Source: Pseudoramibacter fermentans (GTDB lineage: Bacteria > Bacillota > Clostridia > Eubacteriales > Eubacteriaceae). From it: a stretch of DNA of 64,000 nt. Numbering within the stretch: the first letter of the stretch is position 1; every line of letters starts with the position of its first letter. Both the position numbers and the translations under genes were made by a program. The stretch covers positions 496,001 to 560,000 of the forward strand of contig VOGB01000005.1 in the NCBI GenBank assembly GCA_009493725.1. The letters run 5' to 3'. This document shows, piece after piece, positions 50,941-59,713 of the stretch. Below the pieces are notes generated by a model that did not search any database, had not been told where the DNA came from, and was given only the letters and a program-made list of their open reading frames with translations.

Positions 50941-53609
50941 TTATTCTGCGTCGCGCAGCCGTTTGACGGTGAGGACGGTGACCGCGCCCGCTGCGGCGAT
51001 CAGCGCGATGAGTCCGCCGATCGTTGTCGGGTCACCGGTCTTCACGCCTTGTGCTATCGTCTGGGTCTTATTGTTGTTGGTAGTGGTCGTCGTAGTTGTC
51101 GTCTTCTTATCGGTCATGTTGATACCGTCTTGGACGTACTGATCGATCCCGACGATATCTTTTTCCTCCACCTTAAAGGTTTCGTCTGCTGCTTTTTCGT
51201 AGCCTTCCGGCGCTTTGAGTTCTTTCAACGTGTTAGGTGTCGCCTGCGATGAGCTTCGCGGTGATGCGATGGGCTGTGCCGTCTGTGGTCCAGCTTTCGA
51301 TGAGCTTGCCGTCCTTGTCGTAAACAGCCAGGATCGCGCCCTTCACCGGTTTGCCGTTTTCGTCAACTTTGGCGATTTCAACATTGGTTGCGGTTTCGCG
51401 CCAGCGCAGGAACTGCACCGCACCTTCGGTTTCCAGTTCTGCCGCGCCGTTGGCGTTCGAGATCATTTTCTTGGTGCCGTCTTCCTTGAGGCGGATAATC
51501 GCCGGATTCGCCGTCCGCTGATAACCGGCCGGCGGCGTCTGTTCCATGATCGCGTAGATGCCCGGCGTGATATCTGTATTACTCGCGCTATCCGCTTTAA
51601 TTTCACCATTGGCGTCTGTATCACTTGATACGATTTCTTTCCAGCCATTGGCTGCGGTGATATCCGCCCGGGTCAGGTCTCTGAACCGTGCGTACGGATC
51701 CTTCTGATCAGCTGCCGCTGTCGTTGCAACGTTTGATACTCTCAGTGACGCGCTGAGCAACGCATTATCTTGTGCGTCAGCTGCTGCGATCTGGCCTGTC
51801 CATCTGAACATGGCGTAGCGGCTGCCGCGGATGCGCTTGTTCGTGTCTTTTTTGTCGATGTTTTCGGTCTTTCTCACCTTGAGGGCGTATTTTTTAGTTG
51901 TTTGATTCGGCGTATACGCGTCTTTCAAATCAACTGTAACATTTTTGTTTTTTTCAACAGTTGTACCCTTTGACGTAACGGATTCATTCGTCACTAACGT
52001 ATATCCGTCGACCTTATCTGCATTGTTTTCAGTGACCGTATATTTCCCTAACGTTAAGTCTGTTAATGTCTTTGAATAGGTCCCATCGTTCTGCTTGATT
52101 TCTCCTAAGGTGAACGTTTTACTGTAATTATTCGGACCGGTTACGGTGAAACTGATATTGCTTAAATCTGCTGCCTTGTGATGTTATCCTCGCCCCGAAC
52201 GTCTTTTGTAAACGTCAGCGAACCTTTTTCTCTGTTGGCGGTTCTGGCTATTGGGCTGATAATTGTCGTTCACGCAATTGTCGCCGTCTTTGAGGTTGTG
52301 GTTATATGTCGTTTCGCCTGATGTGATTGTTCCTTCTTTTACAAGAGAGTAGCCTTCAACCTGATCTGCATTCTTTTCAGTGACCGTATATTTCCCTAAC
52401 GTTAAGCCCTGTTAATGTCTTTGAATAGGTCCCATCGTTCTGCTTGATTTCTCCTAAGGTGAACGTTTTACTGTAATTATTCGGACCGGTTACGGTGAAA
52501 CTGATATTGCTTAAATCTGCTTTGGTGATGTTATCTCCGCCAAACGTCTTCGTGAACGTCAGCGAGCCTTTTTCTTCTGTCGGTGTATTCGGCGTTGTGC
52601 CTCTCGAATCGTCTCTGTGAGATTCTGCCTTGACATAAATGGTGTCTGCCACGCAAGTCCCATTGAGATTCTGATTCAAATTGACCGTGGCACCTGGTGC
52701 GAGAATCGAACCGATCATTAACTTCGCGTCAATCGTCATGCCGCTTGGTATATTTGTAAAGTTCCAGGTGATAAAGTTTTCGTTAAATTCCGTAACTTCG
52801 CGATTGTTTAATTCTTGACCCTTTAATATTGTTTTGCAGTCAGGTAGACTCAATGTCCCGTTCGCCGGAACTTGGCTGCAGTCGACATTGATGACAATAT
52901 TGTTCCCATTGCCCACATCAATGTTAAGCGGTGCATCACTTGCAATCCCATTAAGGCCATTGCTTGTCGCGGTCAAGTTTAGAAAACTACCGGCCTGATT
53001 AACCGTAATCATTTGATTATTGCGTTCAGAAAAATCAGTGGTTACGCTATCACTAGTTGAATGGCTTTTATAATTATTTGAAACAGCTTGTGTCTTTGCC
53101 TTCCAATCCGCTAAATCGATAAAGTTTTCTGATTTAATGATGTGCTTAATTCTATCAAGCTTGCTCCCGTTGAGCATGATCGCATTGCCGCCATCAGTCG
53201 TGCCAATGGTATTATTTCTATCTCCTACAACAAGTATGTCATCTTCACCAGCACCGGGGCTTCCGCTTGTAAAATGCTTCGCGTAATTGACTTCTGAACC
53301 GTAATTATTAGTACCGTTATTGGAATTGGCCTGTAAATCATTGGTCGCGAAATTTCCGTTGCAGTGCGCATTGAGATGCAAAGTATCAAACGCTACCAAA
53401 TGGAAACTCCCCACTGGCCCGAGGATGCTTTCTGCCTCGCTATCATGATACTGATCAAAAGCCGAATCCGTAAATCTAGCCGTCGGTGAGTCCTCTATTT
53501 TCACCCCATCCGCCCAGACCATAATGATCCCGGCCATACACAAAGCGAGCAGCGCTGCAGCGGCGATGATAATCACTCGCTTGATATTCTTTCCCGCTCT
53601 TTCCATCAT
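50941..53609 (-). pseudogene. Cna_B/SpaA-type cell-wall surface protein, frame broken by indels
   Basis: Reading pieces in order gives one ~890-aa surface protein: signal peptide (MERAGKNIKRVIIIAAAALL...), a ~320-residue N-terminal head with an adhesin-like beta region, two near-identical Cna_B-type repeats (each KGSLTFTKTFGGDNITKADL ... GPNNYSKTFTLGEIKQNDG), a SpaA-like isopeptide domain (KKYALKVRKTENIDK ... APEGYEKA), a Thr-rich stalk, and a membrane anchor after VKTGDPTT. The frame breaks at about 52408, again two or three times at 52165-52270, and at 51231 by one extra A. Start MMERAG with AAGGAG. Decay or assembly error in repeats; see findings. Confidence 0.75.
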
Positions 53610-53947
53610 GTCATCATTCTCCTTCCTGTGTCACGTATTGTGATCGTTTTTTTGTTACTTCTGAAGTCATTTCATCTCTTGTCGCGCATATTTCCACGTT
53701 TACAATGTTATTCTATTCTTTTTTCCTAATTCTGTAAATAATTTTTTAAGATATTTTCATTATTTTAACTTTGTCAAAAATGTTTATATTTTCTTGAAGC
53801 TTTCTAAAATACTTTATTATAGAATAACCCATACACGCGGCAATTTGAACATCATTCGGCGCCAAAATCGATGATTTTGCGTCACCAGTGCCTGCCTTCT
53901 CATTTTCATGAGAAAAAATGTAAAAATGCGCGTTTTCAGACACTAAT
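53610..53947. other. Upstream region of the surface-protein gene
   Basis: AT-rich, presumed promoter region of the minus-strand surface-protein gene. A 65-codon frame at 53746-53943 begins GTG without a ribosome binding site and resembles nothing known; nothing else is seen. Confidence 0.5.
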
Positions 53948-53982
53948 AAAGGCCCCAGGTATCGATGATGCCTGAGGCCTTT
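53948..53982 (-). terminator. Terminator after the truncated surface-protein tail
   Basis: AAAGGCC-C-CAGG / CCTG-A-GGCCTTT, T-rich tail, 47 nt after the remnant stop. Confidence 0.8.
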
Positions 53983-54028
53983 GTATGTCTCGCACGGTTG
54001 CAGTTCCTAATGATCTGAGCCGCTGATC

Positions 54029-54235
54029 TTATTTATTGTGCTGTTTTCTCCGCGCCAGGATGATGAGCCCAGCCAGCGCGATGCCGCCTGCTACAGCGGG
54101 CAGAGCCGCGTTGGTCGGATCGCCGGTCTTGGTGCCGGTACCCGTCGTCTGGGTGTTCTTCGGTCCAGAGGGCTGAGTCGGCATGCCCTTGTCAATTTGA
54201 GACCTCTTCTCGGTACCTTTGAGACCTGCCCTTGA
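54029..54235 (-). pseudogene. C-terminal remnant of a second cell-wall-anchored protein
   Basis: The minus-strand frame ends in a Thr/Pro spacer (KGMPTQPSGPKNTQTTGTGT), the signal KTGDPT, a hydrophobic segment (AALPAVAGGIALAGLIILA) and the basic tail RRKQHNK. This is the C-terminal sorting signal of a surface protein; its N-terminal part is gone, with the gene at 54301 starting nearby. Confidence 0.7.
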
Positions 54236-54300
54236 TGTAGAGATTGAACCTGGCTATAATGAAATCATGTTGCATTATTTGTAAAAATTGGAGGGCAGCT

Positions 54301-54549
54301 ATGAGCCAAATCAAGTCGAAAAAACAGCGAAAAATTGAAATCATGCGCAAGAATCTCCTGAAGCACCCTGGGAAAATGGAAAAAAAGACGGAAACCTCCG
54401 TCAACGAAGCGGCCTCGAGCGCGGCGCAGATCGCTTTAGACGAAGAGAACGCCGGCGATCTGATGACCTTGATGGACCAGTACCGCGACGGTAAAATCGA
54501 CAAAGCCGACTACGAGGCGCAAAAGCGCCGCCTCCTCGGCCTTCAATAA
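54301..54549 (+). CDS. Small charged hypothetical protein
   Basis: 82 aa; ATG at 54301 has GGAGG 6 nt upstream. Lys-rich N-terminus (MSQIKSKKQRKIEIMRKNL) and a helical C-terminus (LMTLMDQYRDGKIDKADYEAQKRRL) resembling a SHOCT-like pattern. No firm family. Confidence 0.6.
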   Translation: MSQIKSKKQRKIEIMRKNLLKHPGKMEKKTETSVNEAASSAAQIALDEENAGDLMTLMDQYRDGKIDKADYEAQKRRLLGLQ

Positions 54550-54563
54550 GCGCGCATAAAAAA

Positions 54564-54588
54564 ATCCCGCTGCGGTCAACAGCGGGAT
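54564..54588 (-). terminator. Terminator of the ParA-octad-cupin operon
   Basis: Perfect 9-bp stem ATCCCGCTG / CAGCGGGAT and TTTTTTTAT on the minus strand, about 47 nt after the cupin stop. Confidence 0.88.
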
Positions 54589-54634
54589 GTGAGGTCCAAC
54601 ATGTAAGCGGAACGATTGAACCGTTCCCGAAAGG

Positions 54635-54991
54635 TCAGTCCCATTTTTCGTCGAGGTTTTCCTTGTCGCCTTCTTCGAAAAAGGGTGTGGTTGTCACGGT
54701 GTACACACAGGGCGCGTCGAAATCGTTGCGGATCATGTGCGCTTCGCCCGGTTCCATGTGGATGAAATCCCCAGGGCCAGCGTCGTGGCGCACGCCGTCG
54801 ATGTAAAAGGCGGCCTGGCCTTCCAATACGTAAAAATCTTCCTCCATCTTGTGATGGACGTGGGGGCCGAAGGTCTGTCCCGGCTTCACCCGGACGATGC
54901 CGAAATTGAGCCGCGGCCCGTGGATAAAGTATTTGGGACCGCTGTCCCCGTGACGGAATGCGCAGTCCCGTTCGTTGACAATTTTCATCAT
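54635..54991 (-). CDS. Small cupin protein
   Basis: 118 aa, ATG overlapping the stop of the octad-repeat gene (TAATG). A single cupin barrel with complete metal ligands: GPHVHHKMEEDFYVLEG (HxHx4-5E) and DFIHMEPGEAHMIRN (late His). It could bind a metal and a sugar or acid ligand. Third gene of the ParA unit; its role there is unknown. Confidence 0.85.
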   Translation of the reverse strand: MMKIVNERDCAFRHGDSGPKYFIHGPRLNFGIVRVKPGQTFGPHVHHKMEEDFYVLEGQAAFYIDGVRHDAGPGDFIHMEPGEAHMIRNDFDAPCVYTVTTTPFFEEGDKENLDEKWD

Positions 54992-55449
54992 TAGAGCAGA
55001 TAAACCGGAAGATCCGCCTGTTCTTTGATGTGCTGTTTTTCTTCCGCTTCTTTACGGGCTTTTTCTTCCGCTGCAGCTTTAGCCGCCGCTTCCGCCGCCT
55101 TGCGTTCGGCTTCGGCCTTTTCCGCCGCCGCTTTGGCTTCAGCCTCTGCTTTAGCTTTGGCTTCGGCTTCTGCCTTAGCTTTCGCTTCGGCTTCTGCCTT
55201 AGCCTTTGCTTCAGCTTCTGCCTTGGCCTTCGCTTCGGCTTCTGCTTTAGCTTTGGCTTCAGCTTCTGCCTTGGCCTTCGCTTCGGCTTCTGCTTTAGCC
55301 TTGGCTTCGGCTTCTGCCTTTAATTTTGCTTCAGCTTCCGCGTTTTTTTCGCTGGCTTCAGCCATGGCTTCCGCTGCCTTCGGCTGTTCCTTCACTTCTT
55401 CTGTATGACTTTGTAACATTGATTTTAATTTGTTTGTCTTTCTGGCCAT
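54991..55449 (-). CDS. AEAEAKAK octad-repeat protein, candidate ParA partner
   Basis: 152 aa, ATG 3 nt after the ParA stop. A 36-residue polar N-terminus (MARKTNKLKSMLQSHTEEV...) is followed by nine octads: one AEAEAKLK, seven AEAEAKAK and one AEAEAKAA (37-108). An Ala/Glu/Lys-rich helix follows, then a short end ...HIKEQADLPVYLL. E(i)-K(i+4) pairing favours a long single helix, and the octad is that of the known self-assembling peptide EAK16. Synonymous codons vary between octads, so the protein sequence is maintained by selection. No membrane segment. Role inferred only from being operonic with ParA. Confidence 0.6.
   Translation of the reverse strand: MARKTNKLKSMLQSHTEEVKEQPKAAEAMAEASEKNAEAEAKLKAEAEAKAKAEAEAKAKAEAEAKAKAEAEAKAKAEAEAKAKAEAEAKAKAEAEAKAKAEAEAKAAAEKAEAERKAAEAAAKAAAEEKARKEAEEKQHIKEQADLPVYLL
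55126..55341. repeat. Nine 24-bp tandem repeats (AEAEAKAK octads)
   Basis: Nine 8-codon units in phase, with codon-level variation between units (GCT/GCC, AAA/AAG). Confidence 0.85.
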
Positions 55450-55452
55450 GAT

Positions 55453-56223
55453 TTAAAATCCCCCTTTGGCTTTAATCTCATCGTACAGCGCCTGGTAATC
55501 CTGCGCGCCGTTCGCTTTGGGCTTGTACTCGAAAATCGACTGCTTGAACACCGGCGATTCCACCAGCGCCACATTTTTCCGGATGGTGTGCCGCATGAAT
55601 TTGTCGCCGAAGGCGTTTTCCAGATTTTCATACTGAAGCTGGTTGATGTTGTTGCGCTTGTCGTGCATCGTCGCGAAGATGATCGAAATTTCCTTTTCGA
55701 CCCCCAGCGAATCGTTGACGTACTGGAGCGTCTCCTGCAGCAGGTGAACCCCGTCCACCGCGTAGTACTCGGTCTGCACCGGGATGAAGATTTTGTCCGT
55801 CATAACGAGCGCGTTGGTCGTCACCACCGAAAACGACGGCGAGCAGTCGACGATGCAGTAGGCATAGTCGTCCGCGATTTCCTTAAGGCGCCGCTTCAGA
55901 ATAAATTCGCGGCCGACCATCCCCGACAGCCGCGGGTCGATCGTCGCCATCAAAAGGCTCGACGGGATGATGTCGACATTGTCTCTCAAGTGGAAGAGCG
56001 TGTCCGCAAGGGGTCTGTCTCCAGTCATCAGGTGATAGATGCACGGCCGGTCGTAATCCGGCTCCATCAGAGAAGTCGTCAGATTCGCCTGCATATCGCA
56101 GTCGACCAGCAAGAGTTTCTGGTTTTTTTCGGCCAAATCCTTCGCGAGAAGATAGCCCAGATTGATCGCGGACGTGGTCTTGCCGCATCCTCCTTTTAAA
56201 TTAAAAAAACTGATTACCTTCAA
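55453..56223 (-). CDS. ParA/Soj/MinD-family ATPase beside microcompartment operon
   Basis: 256 aa from a TTG start (AGGAGG about 11 nt upstream). Deviant Walker A KGGCGKTT (10-17, signature Lys 10), LLLVDCDMQANLTTSL (switch region) and YCIVDCSPSFSVVTTNAL (Walker B). A typical DNA-binding-dimer ParA with no N-terminal HTH (Soj-like). There is no ParB or parS-like gene in the window, so chromosome segregation is unlikely to be its role here. It directly follows the microcompartment operon terminator. McdA-type ParA proteins space microcompartments on the nucleoid. Confidence 0.75.
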   Translation of the reverse strand: MKVISFFNLKGGCGKTTSAINLGYLLAKDLAEKNQKLLLVDCDMQANLTTSLMEPDYDRPCIYHLMTGDRPLADTLFHLRDNVDIIPSSLLMATIDPRLSGMVGREFILKRRLKEIADDYAYCIVDCSPSFSVVTTNALVMTDKIFIPVQTEYYAVDGVHLLQETLQYVNDSLGVEKEISIIFATMHDKRNNINQLQYENLENAFGDKFMRHTIRKNVALVESPVFKQSIFEYKPKANGAQDYQALYDEIKAKGGF

Positions 56224-56250
56224 CCTTCAGGCTTCCTCCTCTCTACACTG

Positions 56251-56293
56251 TGCCATCTGTTAAACCTTTAGATGAAATGCTTAACACATGGCA
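56251..56293 (-). promoter_or_regulatory. 13-bp inverted repeat upstream of the ParA gene
   Basis: TGCCATCTGTTAA (56251-56263) and TTAACACATGGCA (56281-56293) are inverted repeats with one mismatch and a 17-nt spacer, lying between the pduT terminator and the parA start. Could be an operator or a leader hairpin. Confidence 0.6.
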
Positions 56294-56297
56294 CAAA

Positions 56298-56328
56298 TAA
56301 AAGCTCCGAAGGGCTTGCGCCCTCCAGA
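56298..56328 (-). terminator. Terminator of the microcompartment operon
   Basis: 11-bp stem CTCTGGAGGGC / GCCCTTCGGAG on the minus strand with tetraloop GCAA and TTTTATTT, after pduT. The ParA unit may thus have separate transcription. Confidence 0.75.
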
Positions 56329-56354
56329 GTTTCCATCAATCCGATTGACTGAAA

Positions 56355-56903
56355 TTAGAGAATCAGCTTGCGCACATCCTGATGCGGCGAGGCGATCACA
56401 GACGTGCTCGTGATGACACCGTATTCGCGCATTGCGTTTTCGGCGGCTTTCACGGCCTGTTTGACAGGAGAGACTTCGCCGGTCATGATGACGAAGGCCT
56501 TCCCGCCGAGCCCGCGGGCCATTCTCACTTCAACCAATGTAATATTTGCCGCTTTAACAGCGGTATCCGCCACAACAATCGATGAAATGGCGTTGATCGT
56601 TTCAATAATCCCAATCGACTGAACGTTATCGACATCGACATTGGCCATCAATGCTGGGAAAACAGCTTGATGGATGTTTGGAATCACATGGGATTCGATG
56701 ACGAACATTCCCCCGACAACTTCACCATTCTTGACAGAGGATCTAACTGCTCCAACATCGCCAGAAATGATGGTGACATATTTCCCAGGACAAATCGGTG
56801 TCGCTGTCACCAACTCAACATTTCCGGATTTGAGCATTTGGTCAGTGGATTCGATACCGATAGGGATACTTTTAAATTCGATAAATCCTATTGCGTTTTT
56901 CAA
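56355..56903 (-). CDS. pduT: PduT-type tandem BMC shell protein
   Basis: 182 aa from a TTG start, two BMC domains (MKNAIGFIEFKSIPIGIEST and QSIGIIETINAISSIVVADT). Cys38 (ATPICPGKY) is at the position of the [4Fe-4S]-binding pore Cys of PduT. Electrons may cross the shell here to PduS inside. Last gene of the operon as seen here. Confidence 0.9.
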   Translation of the reverse strand: MKNAIGFIEFKSIPIGIESTDQMLKSGNVELVTATPICPGKYVTIISGDVGAVRSSVKNGEVVGGMFVIESHVIPNIHQAVFPALMANVDVDNVQSIGIIETINAISSIVVADTAVKAANITLVEVRMARGLGGKAFVIMTGEVSPVKQAVKAAENAMREYGVITSTSVIASPHQDVRKLIL

Positions 56904-56941
56904 ATTTCCACTCTTTCTTTATGCATCGTTCAACGCAAATC

Positions 56942-58261
56942 TCATGCCTTGACGGTGACCACACCGTTTTCGACCGATGTGACTTTGCCATCAATGCTTG
57001 AGAAAATACGTGCACTCAAAGCCCCTTCCGGAATTTCTCCGACCAGCTGACCCCGTTTGACTTCATCGCCGACGGCGACGACCGGTGTTGCCGGTGCTCC
57101 AATGTGTTGAGACATCTGGAGATGGACTTCTTTAAACTGCTTCTTGCACGGTTCCATCGGCGCGTCTTTGTCAAATTCGTCCAGGCCTAAACGCTTGGTC
57201 AGGCGGTGAACGTTGAAACGACGGTCTTCGATGAACGGATTGGCCGATTTCGGCTGTTCGTGATGCGGGTTTTTGATCCCGTTTTTCTTCAATTCCCCTT
57301 TGAGGAATTCGTTGACCTTCCAAGGCTGGAGGTCCATCACGCACGCATACTGGCATAATCCGCAGTCGCAGCACAGATAGGCGTTCGTCGGCAAGGCAAC
57401 GTTGTCGCATGTCGACGCGTAAGCCGCAATGCGCATCATCTTGTGCGGTTCCAGATGGTGGCCGAGATTGTGTCTCGGGCAGACTTCCGTACACAGGCTG
57501 CACTGCATGCAGTAATTCGCAGCCAATTTCAACGAGCGCTCTAAGCTTCTCGTTTTCGAGTGGATCAGATAGTGATCTTTCGGTAAAACGATGAGACCCT
57601 TCGTTCCCTTCGTGATGTAAGAATCTTCGGAAACGATTTTCCCCATCATCGGGCCCCCATTGATGATGACATAATCACTGATGGTCGGTCCGCCGGCCAG
57701 CGCCAGCGCTTCTCTTACCGTGATCCCCAAAGGCACTTTCGTCGTGATCCGGCGTTTGACGTTCCCGGTGACCGTCAAGTATTTGTCGATAACCGGCTTG
57801 TCTTCAGTGACACAGTCGTGAAGATTGAGCAAAGTTTCAACGTTCATGACCAGTGCGCCGACTGCCAGCGGAATACCACCTTCAGGAACGATCTTCCCGG
57901 TGCATTCGTAGACGAGGGTTTGTTCGTCGCCGGCCGGGTAGAAATTGTTCATGATGTGCAGTTTCAGTTTCGGATATTTCGGCAAAAGTGAATTGAGCTT
58001 ATTGATCGCCGGCACGTATTTTTTCTTTAAGCCGATAATGCCTTCTTTGGCTTTCGTGTGTTCGACGACCATGTTGAGAGCTTCCAGTAAATCGGAAGCT
58101 CTCAAATCCATCAATTGTTGATCAACTCGAAGCAGAGGTTCGCATTCAGCACCGTTGACAATGACGACATCTGCCGTAGCATCTATTTTGACGTGGGTCG
58201 GGAAAGTGGCCCCGCCTGCACCGACAATGCCGGCGCTTTTTACTTTGTCAACCAAGCTCAT
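56942..58261 (-). CDS. pduS: PduS cobalamin reductase-type protein
   Basis: 439 aa; ATG at 58261 has AGGAG 8 nt upstream. N-terminal RnfC-like flavin region (GIVGAGGATFPTHVK), an SLBB-like segment, and two ferredoxin-like [4Fe-4S] sets (CMQCSLCTEVCP and CCDCGLCQYACV, about 255-315). The C-terminal biotinyl-like tail (AVGDEVKRGQLVGEIPEGAL) is also present. It reduces cob(II/III)alamin for adenosylation by PduO, inside the microcompartment. Confidence 0.9.
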   Translation of the reverse strand: MSLVDKVKSAGIVGAGGATFPTHVKIDATADVVIVNGAECEPLLRVDQQLMDLRASDLLEALNMVVEHTKAKEGIIGLKKKYVPAINKLNSLLPKYPKLKLHIMNNFYPAGDEQTLVYECTGKIVPEGGIPLAVGALVMNVETLLNLHDCVTEDKPVIDKYLTVTGNVKRRITTKVPLGITVREALALAGGPTISDYVIINGGPMMGKIVSEDSYITKGTKGLIVLPKDHYLIHSKTRSLERSLKLAANYCMQCSLCTEVCPRHNLGHHLEPHKMMRIAAYASTCDNVALPTNAYLCCDCGLCQYACVMDLQPWKVNEFLKGELKKNGIKNPHHEQPKSANPFIEDRRFNVHRLTKRLGLDEFDKDAPMEPCKKQFKEVHLQMSQHIGAPATPVVAVGDEVKRGQLVGEIPEGALSARIFSSIDGKVTSVENGVVTVKA

Positions 58262-58278
58262 ATGCAACTCTCCTCTGA

Positions 58279-59694
58279 TTATTTAATGTTGAAGGCGTCG
58301 CAGAGTACGCATCTTCTTCTTCTTGCGAATGTCTTTGCTGAGGTTAAGCCTTCACCGGTCGGGCCAGCGATCGTAAAGGTCGGATAGCCTTCGCCGCCAA
58401 TGCCGAGTCCTGCGTAGGAAGGACCGTTCTTAACGAAGATGGTCGATGCGATTTTCTTAGACATCTTGGACAAGGCGTCGACATTCTTGGAGTGCATCGT
58501 CGCAGTGTGGCGGTTGCCGTGTTCGAGTTCGCAAGCCAGGTCGATCCCTTCGTCGACGTTGTCGACGCGGACAATCCCGAGGATCGGCATCATCAGTTCG
58601 ATCTGAACCAATGGATGATCAGCCGGCAGTTCACCGATCAAAACTCTGGTGTCAGCCGGTACGTCGATGCCAGCAGCTTTGGCGATGTATTTTGCGCTCT
58701 TGCCGACATAGTCGCGGGAAACGCGGCCGTCCGGTGCGACCATCGCAGCCAGATCGTCGAGAACTTTTCTGTCTTTGATTTCGAATGCGCCGTTCTTCTT
58801 CATGTTGAAGATCAGGTAATCTGCAACCTGGTCGACAACGACAACTTCTTTTTCAGCGATACATGGCAGGTTGTTGTCGAAGGTGCAGCCATCGATGATG
58901 TCTTTTGCTGCTTTTTCGATATCTGCAGTTTCGTCGACCAGTGCCGGTGGGTTGCCAGGGCCAGCGCCGATGGCTTTCTTGCCGCTGGACAACACTGCGT
59001 GAACAACGCCAGGGCCGCCGGTTGCGCACAGGAGTCTGACATCAGGATGGTGCATCATGACGTTAGCAGATTCCATGGTCGGGTGTTCGGTCGAAACGAC
59101 CAAGTTTGCCGGGCCGCCTGCTGCTTCAATGGCCTGATTAACCAGTCTCACGCAGTACAGTGAAGTCTGCAGTGCGCCTGGGTGTGGAGCGAAAACAATT
59201 GCGTTCCCAGCAGCGAGCATGCTGATGGAGTTGTTGACGATGGTTTCATTCGGGTTGGTCGACGGGCAGATCGCACCGATAACGCCGAATGGCGAGAGTT
59301 CAAGAAGGGTTAAGCCTTCATCACCTGTCCAGCAGTTGGCCTGGAGATCTTCCATCCCAGGGGTCTTTTCTGCACAGCAATAAGCTTTTGCCAGTTTATC
59401 TTCAACATTACCCATACCCGTTTCTTCTACGGCCATATTAACGATAGTTTCGACAGTTTCCTTTTTCGTAAAGGTCTTGCGAATTTCGTCAATAATTTTG
59501 TAGCGCAGTGACAACGGGCGCATCTTGTAGTCGTTCCATGCTGCCTGAGCTGCGGCGATGGCATCTTCCATATCTTCAAAAATGCCGTCTTTGCCCTTGG
59601 CATCCTGGGCTGCTGGTGCAACACCGTTAGCTGCGTCGATAGATGTCATCACTTTTTTAACGATTGCTTCAATACCAGCTGTATCTATATTCAT
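58279..59694 (-). CDS. pduP: CoA-acylating aldehyde dehydrogenase PduP/EutE
   Basis: 471 aa, TAGGAGG before ATG. N-terminal amphipathic helix MNIDTAGIEAIVKKVMTSI is the encapsulation peptide. Catalytic Cys in DNNLPCIAEKEV. C-terminus RRRRCVLCDAFNI matches PduP/EutE. Converts propionaldehyde (or acetaldehyde) and CoA to acyl-CoA with NAD+ in the shell lumen. Gap of 17 nt to pduS. Confidence 0.92.
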   Translation of the reverse strand: MNIDTAGIEAIVKKVMTSIDAANGVAPAAQDAKGKDGIFEDMEDAIAAAQAAWNDYKMRPLSLRYKIIDEIRKTFTKKETVETIVNMAVEETGMGNVEDKLAKAYCCAEKTPGMEDLQANCWTGDEGLTLLELSPFGVIGAICPSTNPNETIVNNSISMLAAGNAIVFAPHPGALQTSLYCVRLVNQAIEAAGGPANLVVSTEHPTMESANVMMHHPDVRLLCATGGPGVVHAVLSSGKKAIGAGPGNPPALVDETADIEKAAKDIIDGCTFDNNLPCIAEKEVVVVDQVADYLIFNMKKNGAFEIKDRKVLDDLAAMVAPDGRVSRDYVGKSAKYIAKAAGIDVPADTRVLIGELPADHPLVQIELMMPILGIVRVDNVDEGIDLACELEHGNRHTATMHSKNVDALSKMSKKIASTIFVKNGPSYAGLGIGGEGYPTFTIAGPTGEGLTSAKTFARRRRCVLCDAFNIK

Positions 59695-59713
59695 ACTGCC
59701 TTCCTCCTAAAAA

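Noticed and set aside
53746..53943. 65-codon minus-strand frame
   Set aside because: Non-ATG start without ribosome binding site, no family, lies in the promoter region of the surface-protein gene.
55030..55408. Plus-strand Phe/Ala-rich frames opposite the octad gene
   Set aside because: Products of the repeat read on the wrong strand; the minus-strand gene is operonic with ParA.
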